A stretch of DNA of 64,000 nt from Brevundimonas vesicularis (GCF_014204545.1 NZ_JACHLJ010000002.1:62001-126000); one strand, 5' to 3'. Positions 24,245 to 33,088 are shown, counted from the stretch's first letter. The notes: generated by a model not told the origin, from the letters alone. Made by a program: numbers and translations.

Positions 24245-24687
24245 ACCCGTCCCTGCTCGCCATCCTCGTCGTCATCCTGGCCGGCGGCGCCACCGCGCTT
24301 CAAGCGCCCACCAACGCCAAGCTGGCGACCGCCGTGGCCTCGCCGGTCAACGCCGCCTTCATCTCCTTTGCGGTCGGGACCACGGTGCTGGGGATCTTGG
24401 CGGCCATCCTGCACACCCGGCCGGACATGGCCGCGACGCGGGCGCTGCCCTGGTACGCCTGGCTGGGCGGGGCCTACGGCGCCTGTTTCGTGGTCGCCGC
24501 CGCCTGGGGCGTGCCGCGCCTGGGCGTGGCCATGACCATCACCCTGATGGTCGGGGGCCAGCTGCTGCTCAGCCTGGCGCTGGATCATTTCGGGGCGCTG
24601 GGCGTGCCGCGCCAGCCGCTGAACATCGGCCGCATCGCCGGGGTGGGGCTTGTTCTGGCCGGCGTCCTTCTGGTCCGGCGCTCTTGA
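24241..24687 (+). CDS. DMT-superfamily transporter, YdcZ/DUF606 type
   Basis: A 148-residue inner-membrane protein with about five hydrophobic segments. ATALQAPTNAKLATAV at the start and LVGGQLLLSLALDHFGALG-like text near residues 100-122 (MVGGQLLLSLALDHFG) are typical of the YdcZ half-transporter family, whose members often act as dimers. The substrate is unknown. The ATG overlaps the stop of the preceding hypothetical gene by 4 bp. The following uvrC begins 16 bp downstream. Confidence 0.88.
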   Translation: MNPSLLAILVVILAGGATALQAPTNAKLATAVASPVNAAFISFAVGTTVLGILAAILHTRPDMAATRALPWYAWLGGAYGACFVVAAAWGVPRLGVAMTITLMVGGQLLLSLALDHFGALGVPRQPLNIGRIAGVGLVLAGVLLVRRS

Positions 24688-24703
24688 CCCTATATCGGGC
24701 GCG

Positions 24704-26584
24704 ATGACCGAGGAGACGCCTGATTCCCAACTGAAAGCCGCCGCCCTGATCGCCGACGAGGCGCGCCGGGCGCCGGACAAGCCGGGCGTCTATCGCATGT
24801 ATGGCGAGGACGGGTCGTGCCTGTATGTCGGCAAGGCCAAGTCGCTGAAGAAGCGCATCATCCAGTATGCGCAGGGGCGTTTTCACACCCAGCGCATCGG
24901 CCTGATGGTGTCGCAGACCCGGTCGATGGAGCTGGTGGTCACCGCCACTGAGACCGAAGCCCTGCTGCTGGAATCCAACTTCATCAAGAAGCTGAAGCCC
25001 CGCTTTAACGTGGTGCTGCGCGACGACAAGTCCTTCGCCGAACTGATGATCCGCCGCGACCACCGCGCGCCCCAGGTCAGAAAGCATCGCGGCGCCCACA
25101 CGACGCCCGGCGACTATTTCGGCCCCTTCGCCTCGACCTGGGCGGTCAACCGCACGCTGAACACCCTGCAGAAGGCCTTCCTGCTGCGGTCCTGTTCCGA
25201 CAGCGTCTATGAGACCCGCACCCGCCCCTGCATGCTCCACCAGATCAAGCGCTGCTCTGCGCCGTGCACCGGCCTGATCAGCCTCGAGGACTACGGCGAA
25301 CTGGTCACCGAGGCCGAACAGTTCCTGCGCGGCAAGTCCCGCGCCGTGATCGGCCGCCTGTCGAAGGAGATGCAGGCGGCGTCGGACGAGATGGACTTCG
25401 AACAGGCCGCCCGCGTGCGCGACCGCATCCGCGCCCTGTCGGCCATCGCGATGGAGAATTCCGTCAGCGCCGACAGCGTCGCCGAAGGCGACGTCTTCGC
25501 CCTGCATTCCGACGGCGGCCAGGCCTGCGTCCAGGTCTTCTTCTATCGCGCCGGCCAGAACTGGGGCGGCCGCGCCTATTTCCCGCGCGTGGACAAGAGC
25601 GACACGGATCCGGAGATCCTGGCCGCCTTCCTCGGCCAGTTCTACGAGGACAAGCCGATCCCGCGCCTGATCCTGTCCAACGTCCGCCCGCACGAGCTGG
25701 AACTGCTGGAAGAGGCCTTTTCGATGAAGGCCGACCGCAAGGTCGAGATCGTCCGCCCGATGCGCGGCGAGAAACTGGCCTTGGTCGACCACGCCCTAAC
25801 CAATGCGCGCGAGGCCTTGGGCCGCCGCCTGGCCGAAAGCTCGGCGCAGGGCAAGATCCTGGACGAGGTATGCGAGGCCTTCGGTCTGGAAAGCCGGCCC
25901 GAGCGGATCGAAATCTACGACAACGCCCACATTCAAGGGACGAATGCGGTGGGCGGCATGGTCGTCGCCGGCCCCGAAGGCTTCCAGAAGTCGCAGTATC
26001 GCAAGTTCAACATCCGGGGCGAGGATCTGACGCCCGGCGACGACTACGGCATGATGCGCGAGGTGATGCGCCGCCGCTTCTCGCGCCTGATCAAGGACGA
26101 GGAGGAAGGCGAGGCCAAGGGCGAAGACGTCGTCCGTCCCGACCTGCTGCTGATCGACGGCGGCGCAGGGCAGTTGGCCGAGGTGCTGGCGGTCATGGCC
26201 GACCTCGGCGGTCTAGACGACATCACCGTCGTCGGCGTGGCCAAGGGGCCCGATCGCGACGCCGGCATGGAGAAGTTTTTCATGCCCGGCAAGGCCCCCT
26301 TCATGCTGCCGCTGAAGTCGCCGGCCCTCTACTATCTGCAACGGCTGCGCGACGAGGCCCACCGCTTCGCCAACGGCGCCCACGCCAAGCGCCGCTCGAT
26401 GGACATCAAGAAGAACCCGCTGGACGAGATCGAAGGCGTCGGCCCCGGCCGCAAGAAGGCCCTGCTGCACGCTTTCGGCTCGGCCAAGGGCGTCAGCCGC
26501 GCCTCACTGGCCGATCTGGTCAAGGTCGACGGCATCAACCAACCCCTCGCCGACCGCATCCACGCCTTCTTCCGTAAAAGCTGA
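24704..26584 (+). CDS. uvrC: Excinuclease ABC subunit C
   Basis: A 626-residue nucleotide-excision repair endonuclease that would make the dual incisions around lesions with UvrA and UvrB. The N-terminal GIY-YIG nuclease (GVYRMYGEDGSCLYVGKAKS) is followed by the UVR motif (MDFEQAARVRDRIRAL), an RNase H-like C-terminal nuclease (IEIYDNAHIQGTNAVGGMVV and DLLLIDGGAGQL), and tandem helix-hairpin-helices (IEGVGPGRKKALL and VDGINQPLADRI). ATG 24704 (MTEETPDS) was chosen. Confidence 0.97.
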   Translation: MTEETPDSQLKAAALIADEARRAPDKPGVYRMYGEDGSCLYVGKAKSLKKRIIQYAQGRFHTQRIGLMVSQTRSMELVVTATETEALLLESNFIKKLKPRFNVVLRDDKSFAELMIRRDHRAPQVRKHRGAHTTPGDYFGPFASTWAVNRTLNTLQKAFLLRSCSDSVYETRTRPCMLHQIKRCSAPCTGLISLEDYGELVTEAEQFLRGKSRAVIGRLSKEMQAASDEMDFEQAARVRDRIRALSAIAMENSVSADSVAEGDVFALHSDGGQACVQVFFYRAGQNWGGRAYFPRVDKSDTDPEILAAFLGQFYEDKPIPRLILSNVRPHELELLEEAFSMKADRKVEIVRPMRGEKLALVDHALTNAREALGRRLAESSAQGKILDEVCEAFGLESRPERIEIYDNAHIQGTNAVGGMVVAGPEGFQKSQYRKFNIRGEDLTPGDDYGMMREVMRRRFSRLIKDEEEGEAKGEDVVRPDLLLIDGGAGQLAEVLAVMADLGGLDDITVVGVAKGPDRDAGMEKFFMPGKAPFMLPLKSPALYYLQRLRDEAHRFANGAHAKRRSMDIKKNPLDEIEGVGPGRKKALLHAFGSAKGVSRASLADLVKVDGINQPLADRIHAFFRKS

Positions 26585-26605
26585 GCCGGAGCTAAGACAC
26601 CGACC

Positions 26606-27229
26606 ATGAGCGACATCGAAGACGAACTGACCGCCGGCTATCGCCGCTTCCGCGCCGAGCACTGGCCGACGGCCCGCGCCGAGTACGAAACCCTGGCGAC
26701 CAAGGGCCAGAAGCCGCACACCCTGATCGTGGCCTGTTCCGACAGCCGCGCCGATCCGGCCCTGATCTTCGACGCCAAGCCGGGCGAGCTGTTCGTCGTG
26801 CGCAACGTCGCCAATCTGGTCCCGCCCTATGAGCCGGACGGCAAGCTGCACGGCGTGTCGGCGGCGCTGGAGTTCGGCGTCAAGGTTCTGGGCGTCAAGC
26901 GGATCGTGGTCATGGGCCACGCTCACTGCGGCGGCGTCAACGCCATGATCAACGGCGCCCCTGAAATCGTCGCCGACTTTGTCGCCCCCTGGATCGCCCA
27001 AGGCGCGCCCGTCGTCCAGCACGTCGCCGAAACCGTCGCCCCCGAGCAGCTGGAGCGCGCAGCCGAAGAGGCCATCGTGCGGCTGTCGATCCGGAATCTG
27101 CGCACCTTCCCATGGATCGCCGAGCGCGAAGCCAAGGGCGAGCTTCAGCTCAGCGGCCTGCATTTCGGCATCGCCGAGGGCGCGCTTACGGCCCTGACCG
27201 ACCAGCCCCGGTTCGAACCGTTGGATTGA
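26606..27229 (+). CDS. Beta-class carbonic anhydrase
   Basis: A 207-residue zinc enzyme interconverting CO2 and bicarbonate. Zinc ligands are Cys44 (ACSDSR), His105 and Cys108 (GHAHCGG), with the catalytic Asp46-Arg48 pair in the same loop. VRNVANLVPPYE matches the family's second conserved block. It starts 21 bp after uvrC with no strong promoter visible, so it may be co-transcribed. It is probably cytoplasmic because no signal peptide is present. Confidence 0.95.
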   Translation: MSDIEDELTAGYRRFRAEHWPTARAEYETLATKGQKPHTLIVACSDSRADPALIFDAKPGELFVVRNVANLVPPYEPDGKLHGVSAALEFGVKVLGVKRIVVMGHAHCGGVNAMINGAPEIVADFVAPWIAQGAPVVQHVAETVAPEQLERAAEEAIVRLSIRNLRTFPWIAEREAKGELQLSGLHFGIAEGALTALTDQPRFEPLD

Positions 27230-27267
27230 GCGGCGAACCGTGCCACACCCGGCGCGTTGCAACGGAC

Positions 27268-27918
27268 ATGACGATGACCTCCGCCCACCGCGCCAACCCC
27301 ATTCCCAACATTCTGACCGGGCTGCGTCTCGCGGCCGGGGTGGTGATGTTCGCCATGATGGCCGGGGCCGCCCCCGGGGCGCTGGAGGCCTGGCTGTCGC
27401 CGGAAACGCAAGGGAAGTTCAGCGTCTGGGCCTTCTGGATCTTCGTCATCGCCGCCTCGACCGACTGGGTCGACGGCTATCTGGCCCGACGCTGGAACGC
27501 GACCACGCGTTGGGGCGCCATTCTCGATCCCATCGCCGACAAGGTGCTGGTGACCGGCGCCATTCTGGGCGTCCTGGCCTCGGGATCGTTGCCCGGCATC
27601 GCCCTGCCCTGCGGCCTGATCCTGTTCCGCGAATTCGCCGTCTCCGCCCTGCGCGAGACGATGGCCGGCCGCATCGAACTGCCGGTCACCCTGGCCGCCA
27701 AGTGGAAGACCACGGTGCAGATGGTGGCGCTCGCCGCGCTTCAGCTGACCCTGCTGTGGGGCGCCTTGGGCCTGCAGAACGACGATGGATCGCCGCTGGC
27801 GTGGCAGCCGGCGTTCGAGTCCTTCGCCATCTTCCTGATCTGGTTCGCCGCCATCATCACCCTGTGGACCGGCTGGCAGTATTTCAGCGAAGCCCGTCGC
27901 CAGATGCGCGACCTCTAG
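27268..27918 (+). CDS. pgsA: CDP-diacylglycerol-glycerol-3-phosphate 3-phosphatidyltransferase
   Basis: A 216-residue inner-membrane enzyme making phosphatidylglycerophosphate. The CDP-alcohol phosphotransferase motif D-x2-DG-x2-AR-x8-G-x3-D-x3-D is intact in DWVDGYLARRWNATTRWGAI then LDPIADK. NIPNILTGLR-like text at the start (NPIPNILTGLRL) and several hydrophobic helices fit PgsA. Start ATG 27268 has a second ATG two codons later. Its TAG stop is formed inside the left end of a palindromic repeat. Confidence 0.95.
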   Translation: MTMTSAHRANPIPNILTGLRLAAGVVMFAMMAGAAPGALEAWLSPETQGKFSVWAFWIFVIAASTDWVDGYLARRWNATTRWGAILDPIADKVLVTGAILGVLASGSLPGIALPCGLILFREFAVSALRETMAGRIELPVTLAAKWKTTVQMVALAALQLTLLWGALGLQNDDGSPLAWQPAFESFAIFLIWFAAIITLWTGWQYFSEARRQMRDL

Positions 27919-28044
27919 AGCCTGATCGGCCGAGGAGGAATCGCTTCGCGATTCCGCTGATGCCGTGAATCAGGCTCCAGATTGATGCTGGAGCGAAATC
28001 TGGGCTGAGTTGGACTACGTCCAACTCAACCGATTTCGCTCTAG
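27915..28044. repeat. 130-bp two-armed palindromic element between convergent genes
   Basis: Terminal inverted repeats CTAGAGC (27915-27921) and GCTCTAG (28038-28044). Arm one has an outer stem GAGCCTGAT/ATCAGGCTC (27918-27926, 27969-27977) enclosing GGAATCGC-TTC-GCGATTCC. Arm two has an outer stem GAGCGAAATC/GATTTCGCTC (27991-28000, 28032-28041) enclosing GAGTTGGAC-TAC-GTCCAACTC. The stop codons of pgsA (27916-27918) and of the protease (28041-28043, minus) both fall in the terminal repeats. It may act as a bidirectional terminator. Confidence 0.85.
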
Positions 28045-28556
28045 GGACGCAGCGTCAGCCCGCTCGGCGTGGCGGAAAAGGCGGAAAGCCGACCCAGATA
28101 GCTCATGCCCAGCAGGGAGTATTCCAACCCCTGCTCGACCACCAGGGCCTCGACCCGGTCCACCCTCGCGCCGGCGACCGAGATTGTCTTCAGCTGAACC
28201 GGCGCGGCGCGCACGACGCCCGATGCGGTCTGGACCTTGCCGGTGAAGGCTTCGGGTTCGGGATCGACGCCCAGTCTCAGGGCGTCGGCGCGCGTCAGGG
28301 CGACCACGCTGGCGCCGGTGTCCACCAGCACCCGCACCGCCTTGCCGTCGATATTGGCCTCGGCCCAATAGTGGCCGTCCGCGCCCTTCACCACCTGGGC
28401 GTCCGTGCCGGAGGCGCCCACCGCCGCCTCGACGACAGGCGTCGCCGCCTGGGCCATGCCGTCGCCTTCCAGATGGCGGATCGTCAGGGCCGTGCCGAAC
28501 GACGCCATGAGAGCGAAGCCGAGAACGACGACAGACTGGGTATCGATGCGAACCAT
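28041..28556 (-). CDS. Retropepsin-like aspartic protease (clan AA)
   Basis: A 171-residue membrane-anchored protease. One N-terminal helix (VVVLGFALMASFGTALTI) is followed by a periplasmic retropepsin domain with the catalytic LVDTGAS at about residues 77-83 and a LLGMSYL flap-end motif, as in the TIGR02281-type bacterial family. It would act as a dimer since each chain provides one Asp. Its targets are unknown. The stop codon lies inside a palindromic element. Confidence 0.88.
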   Translation of the reverse strand: MVRIDTQSVVVLGFALMASFGTALTIRHLEGDGMAQAATPVVEAAVGASGTDAQVVKGADGHYWAEANIDGKAVRVLVDTGASVVALTRADALRLGVDPEPEAFTGKVQTASGVVRAAPVQLKTISVAGARVDRVEALVVEQGLEYSLLGMSYLGRLSAFSATPSGLTLRP

Positions 28557-28631
28557 GCCACTGTCTTACAGGCGCGGCGTTTTGATGGGGTGAAACGACG
28601 TGGCTGACGAAAGCTTAAGCCGCGACCCGCG

Positions 28632-28853
28632 CTAGCCCAGTTTGGCCGGATCGACCCGGCTACGGCGCGACGGCAGTTCGGCCATGACCGCCGCGCGCTC
28701 GGCGTCGCTCAGCGACCGCCAGCCGGCGATTTCCTTCAGCGTGCGAAAACAGCCGAGGCAAAGGCCGCTCTCGCCATCGACCGCGCACACCATGACGCAC
28801 GGCGTAGCGATGGCCTTGGGCGGTCCTGGCCGGCTCGGGCTAGCCGCGCTCAT
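28632..28853 (-). CDS. DUF1289 domain-containing protein
   Basis: A 73-residue protein with the DUF1289 cysteine pattern TPCVMVCAVDGESGLCLGCF then RTLKEIAGW (C-x3-C-x8-C-x2-C), likely binding a metal. The rest is a short helix with SDAERAAVMAELPSR. Function is not established for the family. A real gene judging by the conserved cysteines and core-like codon usage. Confidence 0.88.
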   Translation of the reverse strand: MSAASPSRPGPPKAIATPCVMVCAVDGESGLCLGCFRTLKEIAGWRSLSDAERAAVMAELPSRRSRVDPAKLG

Positions 28854-29009
28854 TGTGACACCCTAGCGAAAATCACTCCGACTCCTGACGAATAAAGTTG
28901 CAAATTCACGAAACTGTCTTATATCAGCTGATGACGCGAAACGACTGACGGTGGAATCCCATTGGTACGACGCGTCTCTTTTCATCGTTCTGCGAAAGGA
29001 GACGCCAAA

Positions 29010-29162
29010 ATGAACGATAAGGAACGTAACCTCCAACACGCCATGATGTCCTTCGCCCTTTGGGGTGGGATGCTGGTCAACAGTCGGCATATGCCGTCAA
29101 ACTCGGGTCGAGTGGTCAGCCATCCGTCCAACTTCGTACCCTATACGATCAAGAAGCGCTGA
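29010..29162 (+). CDS. 50-residue hypothetical protein
   Basis: A short gene with a strong ribosome site (AAAGGAG about 8 nt upstream of ATG 29010). The product is polar at both ends with a mildly hydrophobic centre (HAMMSFALWGGMLVNSR) and a basic tail TIKKR. No family is recognised. It is followed 28 bp later by a good intrinsic terminator and preceded by an AT-rich gap that could hold a promoter, so it looks like an independent small transcription unit. Confidence 0.65.
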   Translation: MNDKERNLQHAMMSFALWGGMLVNSRHMPSNSGRVVSHPSNFVPYTIKKR

Positions 29163-29190
29163 CGGCCCGCTCGGTCCTCAGCCTGAAGAA

Positions 29191-29215
29191 GCCCCGGTCT
29201 CGCCGGGGCTTTTTC
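29191..29215 (+). terminator. Intrinsic terminator after the 50-residue gene
   Basis: Arms AGCCCCGG (29191-29198) and CCGGGGCT (29204-29211) with a 5-base loop, followed by a run of T ending at 29215. Confidence 0.92.
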
Positions 29216-29278
29216 AATTCCGGACTTGCCTGACGCGGCGTTCGCGGTCGATGACGGGCGTGAAGACGGAGACGAAGC

Positions 29279-30076
29279 ATGGGCCTGATCACCGAAGAGA
29301 AGCGGGGCGCGATCCTGATCTGGACGCTGGATCGCGAGGCGCGGCTGAACGCCCTGCCCGATCTGGGCGACGGCGACGAGGTCGCGGCGGCGTGCGAGCG
29401 GGTCAACGCCGATCCGTCGATCCGTTGCGTGGTCCTGACCGGCGCCGGGCGGGCGTTTTCGGCCGGCGGCGATCTGACGGCGATGCGAGACAGGCGCGAC
29501 CTGTTCGAGGGCTCAGGCGCAGCCATCCGCGAACGCTATCGCCGCGTCGTCCACCGGATCGTGCGGTCGCTGTACGGGCTTGAAGTTCCGCTGATCGCCG
29601 CCGTCAACGGGCCGGCGATGGGACTGGGCTGCGATATCGCGGGGCTGGGCGATATCCGTATCGCCTCGGATCGCGCCAGTTTCGGCGTGCCCTTCCTGAA
29701 GCTGGGCATCATCCCGGGCGACGGCGGGTCCTGGCTGCTGCCGCGCAACATCGGCTATGCCCGCGCCGCCGAACTGCTGTTTACCGCCCGATCCATCGAT
29801 GCCGCGACGGCCGCCGAATGGGGGCTGGTCAATCGCGTGGTCGCGCACGACAGCCTGATGGAGGAAGCCCTGGCTGTCGCCGGCCAGGTCGCGGCCCAGC
29901 CGCCCCAAGCCCTGCGCATGGCCAAGACCCTGCTGCGTCAGGGCCGCGACACCACCTTCGACCAGATGCTGGAGATGTCGGCGGCGATGCAGGCGCTGGC
30001 CCACCTGACCGAGGACCATCAGGAAGGCGTCGCCGCCGTACTGGAAAAGCGGCCGGGCGATTTCACCGGCCGCTGA
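29279..30076 (+). CDS. Enoyl-CoA hydratase/isomerase (crotonase) family protein
   Basis: A 265-residue crotonase. The oxyanion-hole region GRAFSAGGDLTAM and the second block AAVNGPAMGLGCDIAGLGD are intact. Where classical hydratases have a first catalytic glutamate in a FGxPE motif, this protein reads FGVPFLKLG; the second glutamate position (RAAELLF) is kept. It may therefore be an isomerase, hydrolase or other crotonase rather than a true hydratase. It stands alone between two terminators, so no pathway context helps. Confidence 0.85.
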   Translation: MGLITEEKRGAILIWTLDREARLNALPDLGDGDEVAAACERVNADPSIRCVVLTGAGRAFSAGGDLTAMRDRRDLFEGSGAAIRERYRRVVHRIVRSLYGLEVPLIAAVNGPAMGLGCDIAGLGDIRIASDRASFGVPFLKLGIIPGDGGSWLLPRNIGYARAAELLFTARSIDAATAAEWGLVNRVVAHDSLMEEALAVAGQVAAQPPQALRMAKTLLRQGRDTTFDQMLEMSAAMQALAHLTEDHQEGVAAVLEKRPGDFTGR

Positions 30077-30083
30077 AACAAAA

Positions 30084-30107
30084 AAAGGGGCGCCGCAGCG
30101 CCCCTTT
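30084..30107. terminator. Bidirectional hairpin between the crotonase and ABC-exporter genes
   Basis: Arms AAAGGGGCGC and GCGCCCCTTT around a CGCA loop, with an A run on the left and a pyrimidine-rich stretch on the right. It lies between two convergent stop codons (30076 and 30129). Confidence 0.85.
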
Positions 30108-30128
30108 CCTCGACCTTAGATCGAAAGC

Positions 30129-31142
30129 CTACTTCTGACCGGAAGGCCGCATGGCCGCCGCCGGGCCGACGCCGGCCTGGACCGGTCGGGCGACGCCGGC
30201 CTTCTGACCCGGCTTCATGAACTTCACAAGTACCCGCTGACCGATCAGGAACGGAGTGTTGTCGGCGGAGACCACGACCTCGACCACACGTTCGTCCGTG
30301 CGGGCCGACGGGTCCTCGGACTGCAGCTGGCGAGCGCCGAAGACGGCGGCGCGACGCAGGACACGACCGACAGTGATCTTCGTCGGATCGCCCTCTGGGG
30401 TCAGTTCGACCTCCTGACCGACGGCGACGTTGGGGATATCGGCCTCGACGATCTCGGCGCGGACGATACGGGCGGTGTCCGGCTCGAGATCGAACATGGC
30501 CGTGACGTTCAGGGTCGAGGCGCCGGCGCCGGGCTGGGCGTAGCGGCGGGCGATGCGGCCGTTCATCGGCGCGCGGATGACGGTTAGTTCCTGGTTGTAG
30601 CGCGCCTCGGCCAGACGCGACTGGGCGGTCTGGATGGCGGCGTCCTGCGACCCGATGCGCGCCTCGGCTTGGGCGATCTGGTCACGGGCCTGGTCCAGTC
30701 GCTGGGCGGCGACGTTATTGGTGGCCGCCAGTTTAGAGAGCCGGTCGTATTCGCGGCGCGCCGTGGTCAGTTCGACCCGCGACATGCCCAGTTGGGCGCG
30801 CGCCTCGGCGACGGCGGCGGCGGCGCTTTGGGCTGCCAGACGCGTCTCGTCGTCTTCCTGACGGGCCAGAATCTGGCCAGCGACGACGCGGTCGCCTTCG
30901 TTGACCAGGACTTCGCGGACGACGCCGCCGCGACGGGCGGCGACCTTGATCACGCCGCCTTCGACGTCGGCCTTGCCGTTGGCGATCGCCGCATAGGGGC
31001 TGTCGATCTTCTGGGCCGACTCTTTTTCGACCTGGGCCTTCTTGGCCGCGTCGGCCTTGGTGAAGGCGACGAAGCCCACGCCCAGCAGGACGATCAGGAC
31101 CAGGCCGATCCAGAGCCATTTGTTTTTCAAGAAGGCGGGCAT
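30129..31142 (-). CDS. ABC exporter membrane-fusion protein (HlyD/DevB family)
   Basis: A 337-residue periplasmic adaptor. One N-terminal anchor helix (WLWIGLVLIVLLGVGFVAF) precedes a biotinyl-lipoyl-like beta domain (RRGGVVREVLVNEGDRVVAG), a long coiled-coil hairpin (about residues 105-195), the returning lipoyl half (VIRAPMNGRIARRY), and a C-terminal beta domain. It is the last gene of an operon with an ATPase and an FtsX-like permease, the layout of DevBCA/MacAB-type exporters. No outer-membrane channel gene is nearby. The substrate is unknown. Confidence 0.9.
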   Translation of the reverse strand: MPAFLKNKWLWIGLVLIVLLGVGFVAFTKADAAKKAQVEKESAQKIDSPYAAIANGKADVEGGVIKVAARRGGVVREVLVNEGDRVVAGQILARQEDDETRLAAQSAAAAVAEARAQLGMSRVELTTARREYDRLSKLAATNNVAAQRLDQARDQIAQAEARIGSQDAAIQTAQSRLAEARYNQELTVIRAPMNGRIARRYAQPGAGASTLNVTAMFDLEPDTARIVRAEIVEADIPNVAVGQEVELTPEGDPTKITVGRVLRRAAVFGARQLQSEDPSARTDERVVEVVVSADNTPFLIGQRVLVKFMKPGQKAGVARPVQAGVGPAAAMRPSGQK

Positions 31143-31169
31143 GACGATGCGGTCCGTTGGAAAGGAGGT

Positions 31170-31925
31170 CTAGTGGGACGCCAGCTGGGCGTCGGGATCG
31201 GGCGTGCGGCGTTGGTCGTCGAGGATTTTGCCGTCCTCGATATGGATGACCCGGTCGGCCCAAGCTTCAAGGCGCGGGTCGTGGGTGACGCAGATCACCG
31301 CAGCGCCGTGTTCGGTGGCGGCTCGGCGCAGCAGGCGAATGACGACCTGACCGTTCTCGCCGTCCAGGGCCGAGGTGGGTTCGTCGGCGAACAGGATCTG
31401 CGGGTTCTTGGCCAAGGCGCGGGCGATGGCGACACGCTGCTTCTCGCCGCCGGACAGGGCGCTGGGGCGCTGGTTCAGGCGATGGCCTAAACCGACCTCC
31501 TCCAGCGCCGTGGTGGCGCGCTTTTTCGCCTCCGACGGCGACAGGCCCTGGTATTTCAGCACCGTCATGACTTGCTGAAGCGCCGTCAACGACGGAAACA
31601 GGTTGAAGCCCTGGAAGATGAAGCCGCAGTGGTCCAGGCGGAACTTGTCGATCCGGCCCGAGCCGTATTTCCACAGGTCGTCGACGTCCAGAATGTCCAC
31701 CCGACCCTCCTCGGGCTTCAGCAGGCCCGACAGATTGGCGATCAGGGTGGACTTGCCCGAACCGGACGGCCCCATGACCATGGTCAGGTCGCCGTGCCGC
31801 GCGTCGAAATCGACCCCTTTCAGCACCTCGACCCAGCTGCGACCGGTCTTGAACCGTTTGACCAGACCCTTGGCCTCGATGGCGAAGTCGCCGTGCTTGC
31901 CTTGGACTTTCGTATGACTGTTCAT
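31170..31925 (-). CDS. ABC transporter ATP-binding protein (LolD/DevA-like)
   Basis: A 251-residue nucleotide-binding subunit. Walker A is GPSGSGKST, the signature is LSGGEKQRVAIARAL, and Walker B is ILFADEPTSALD followed by the H-loop CVTHDPR. Q-loop FQGFNLFPSLTALQQV is typical of the MacB/DevA group. The ATG overlaps the permease stop by 4 bp. It powers the exporter formed with the permease and the adaptor. Confidence 0.94.
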   Translation of the reverse strand: MNSHTKVQGKHGDFAIEAKGLVKRFKTGRSWVEVLKGVDFDARHGDLTMVMGPSGSGKSTLIANLSGLLKPEEGRVDILDVDDLWKYGSGRIDKFRLDHCGFIFQGFNLFPSLTALQQVMTVLKYQGLSPSEAKKRATTALEEVGLGHRLNQRPSALSGGEKQRVAIARALAKNPQILFADEPTSALDGENGQVVIRLLRRAATEHGAAVICVTHDPRLEAWADRVIHIEDGKILDDQRRTPDPDAQLASH

Positions 31926-33088
31926 CGCAGCAGGTCCGCAGGCTGGCTCTTCTTCAGGACGCCCAGCGACAGGAAGCCGGAGCCCAGGGCGATCAGCACC
32001 AGCATGGCCGAAACCATCAGCACCATCGTCGGGGGGAAGGACATGGTCAGGCCCGTGCCGGCCGCCAGCAGGCTGACCAGCCATGTCAGGACATAGGCCG
32101 CGAGAACGCCCGCGATCCCGACCCAGAAGCTGAGCTCAAGCACGATCCGACGAAGCGAACCCATCGACACTCCCAGAGCCCGCAGCGAGGCGAACTCCTT
32201 GATGTTGGCCATGATGGCCCCGCGCAGGGTCTGCCAGGTGATGGCCACCCCAATCAGAATGCCGAGGAACAGCGAGAAGCCCAGCATGATGGCGATGAAG
32301 CTCTCCTTCATCATCGCCCCCTCATTGGCCTTGGCCAGGTCCTGACGGGTCCAGGCCTTGAACTGGCCGTTCGCGATGGCGTTGAGCTGGGCGACGACGA
32401 TGGGCGCACGGGCAGGGTTCTTGATCTGCACCATCAGGGGGCCGACCCGCTCGCCGGTGTTGGCCTCGCCCAGCATCCGCAGGGTGTCGCGCGACATGAC
32501 TACCGTCGCCTGCATCATATTAGGATAGCCCTGGGTCACGGCCGCGACCTTGACCGTCTTGCCGTTGTAGGAGGCCTGATCACCTAGTTTGACGCCCAGG
32601 CGACCCAAGGCGGTCTGGTCCACCGCCACGGCGTAGGGCTGACGCAACGCCTCCACCAGATCATCGGAATAGTCGACCGGCACCGTTACCGCGCCGGGCA
32701 AGGCGTCGATGGTGGTGACGTTGACGAACTCCATCTTCTTGGCGCCCGGCGCGCTGTCGGCTTCGCCCTTGTTGTCCTTGACGATGTTCTGCCAACGCCC
32801 GCCCGATCCATCGAGGTCCGCAACGGCGATCACCTCGGGATGCTGATAAACCACCGGCATGATGCGGCGCGGCACGCCCGACGGCCCCCCGTTGAACAGG
32901 GCCGTGGCGCCGGGACTCAGGATCATGATGTCGGCGCGGGCGCGGTCGATCTGGGCCGTGAAGGCCTTGCCGATGCCCATGAACATGCCGACCTGTGCAA
33001 GGACCAGCAGACCGGAAAAGGCCAGCGCCACGATGGCCGCCATATAGCGGCGCCACTCGTAGAGCAGGGTTGATAATGCAAGCGACAT
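31922..33088 (-). CDS. ABC exporter permease, FtsX/DevC type
   Basis: A 388-residue inner-membrane protein. One N-terminal helix (AAIVALAFSGLLVLAQVGMF), a large periplasmic domain (about residues 40-260) and three C-terminal helices (AIMLGFSLFLGILIGVAITW and following) give the MacB/DevC topology. The FtsX-like region includes EFASLRALGVSMGSLRRIVL. It is the first gene of the three-gene exporter operon and is divergent from the first S46 peptidase gene with a 212-bp shared control region. Confidence 0.92.
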   Translation of the reverse strand: MSLALSTLLYEWRRYMAAIVALAFSGLLVLAQVGMFMGIGKAFTAQIDRARADIMILSPGATALFNGGPSGVPRRIMPVVYQHPEVIAVADLDGSGGRWQNIVKDNKGEADSAPGAKKMEFVNVTTIDALPGAVTVPVDYSDDLVEALRQPYAVAVDQTALGRLGVKLGDQASYNGKTVKVAAVTQGYPNMMQATVVMSRDTLRMLGEANTGERVGPLMVQIKNPARAPIVVAQLNAIANGQFKAWTRQDLAKANEGAMMKESFIAIMLGFSLFLGILIGVAITWQTLRGAIMANIKEFASLRALGVSMGSLRRIVLELSFWVGIAGVLAAYVLTWLVSLLAAGTGLTMSFPPTMVLMVSAMLVLIALGSGFLSLGVLKKSQPADLLR

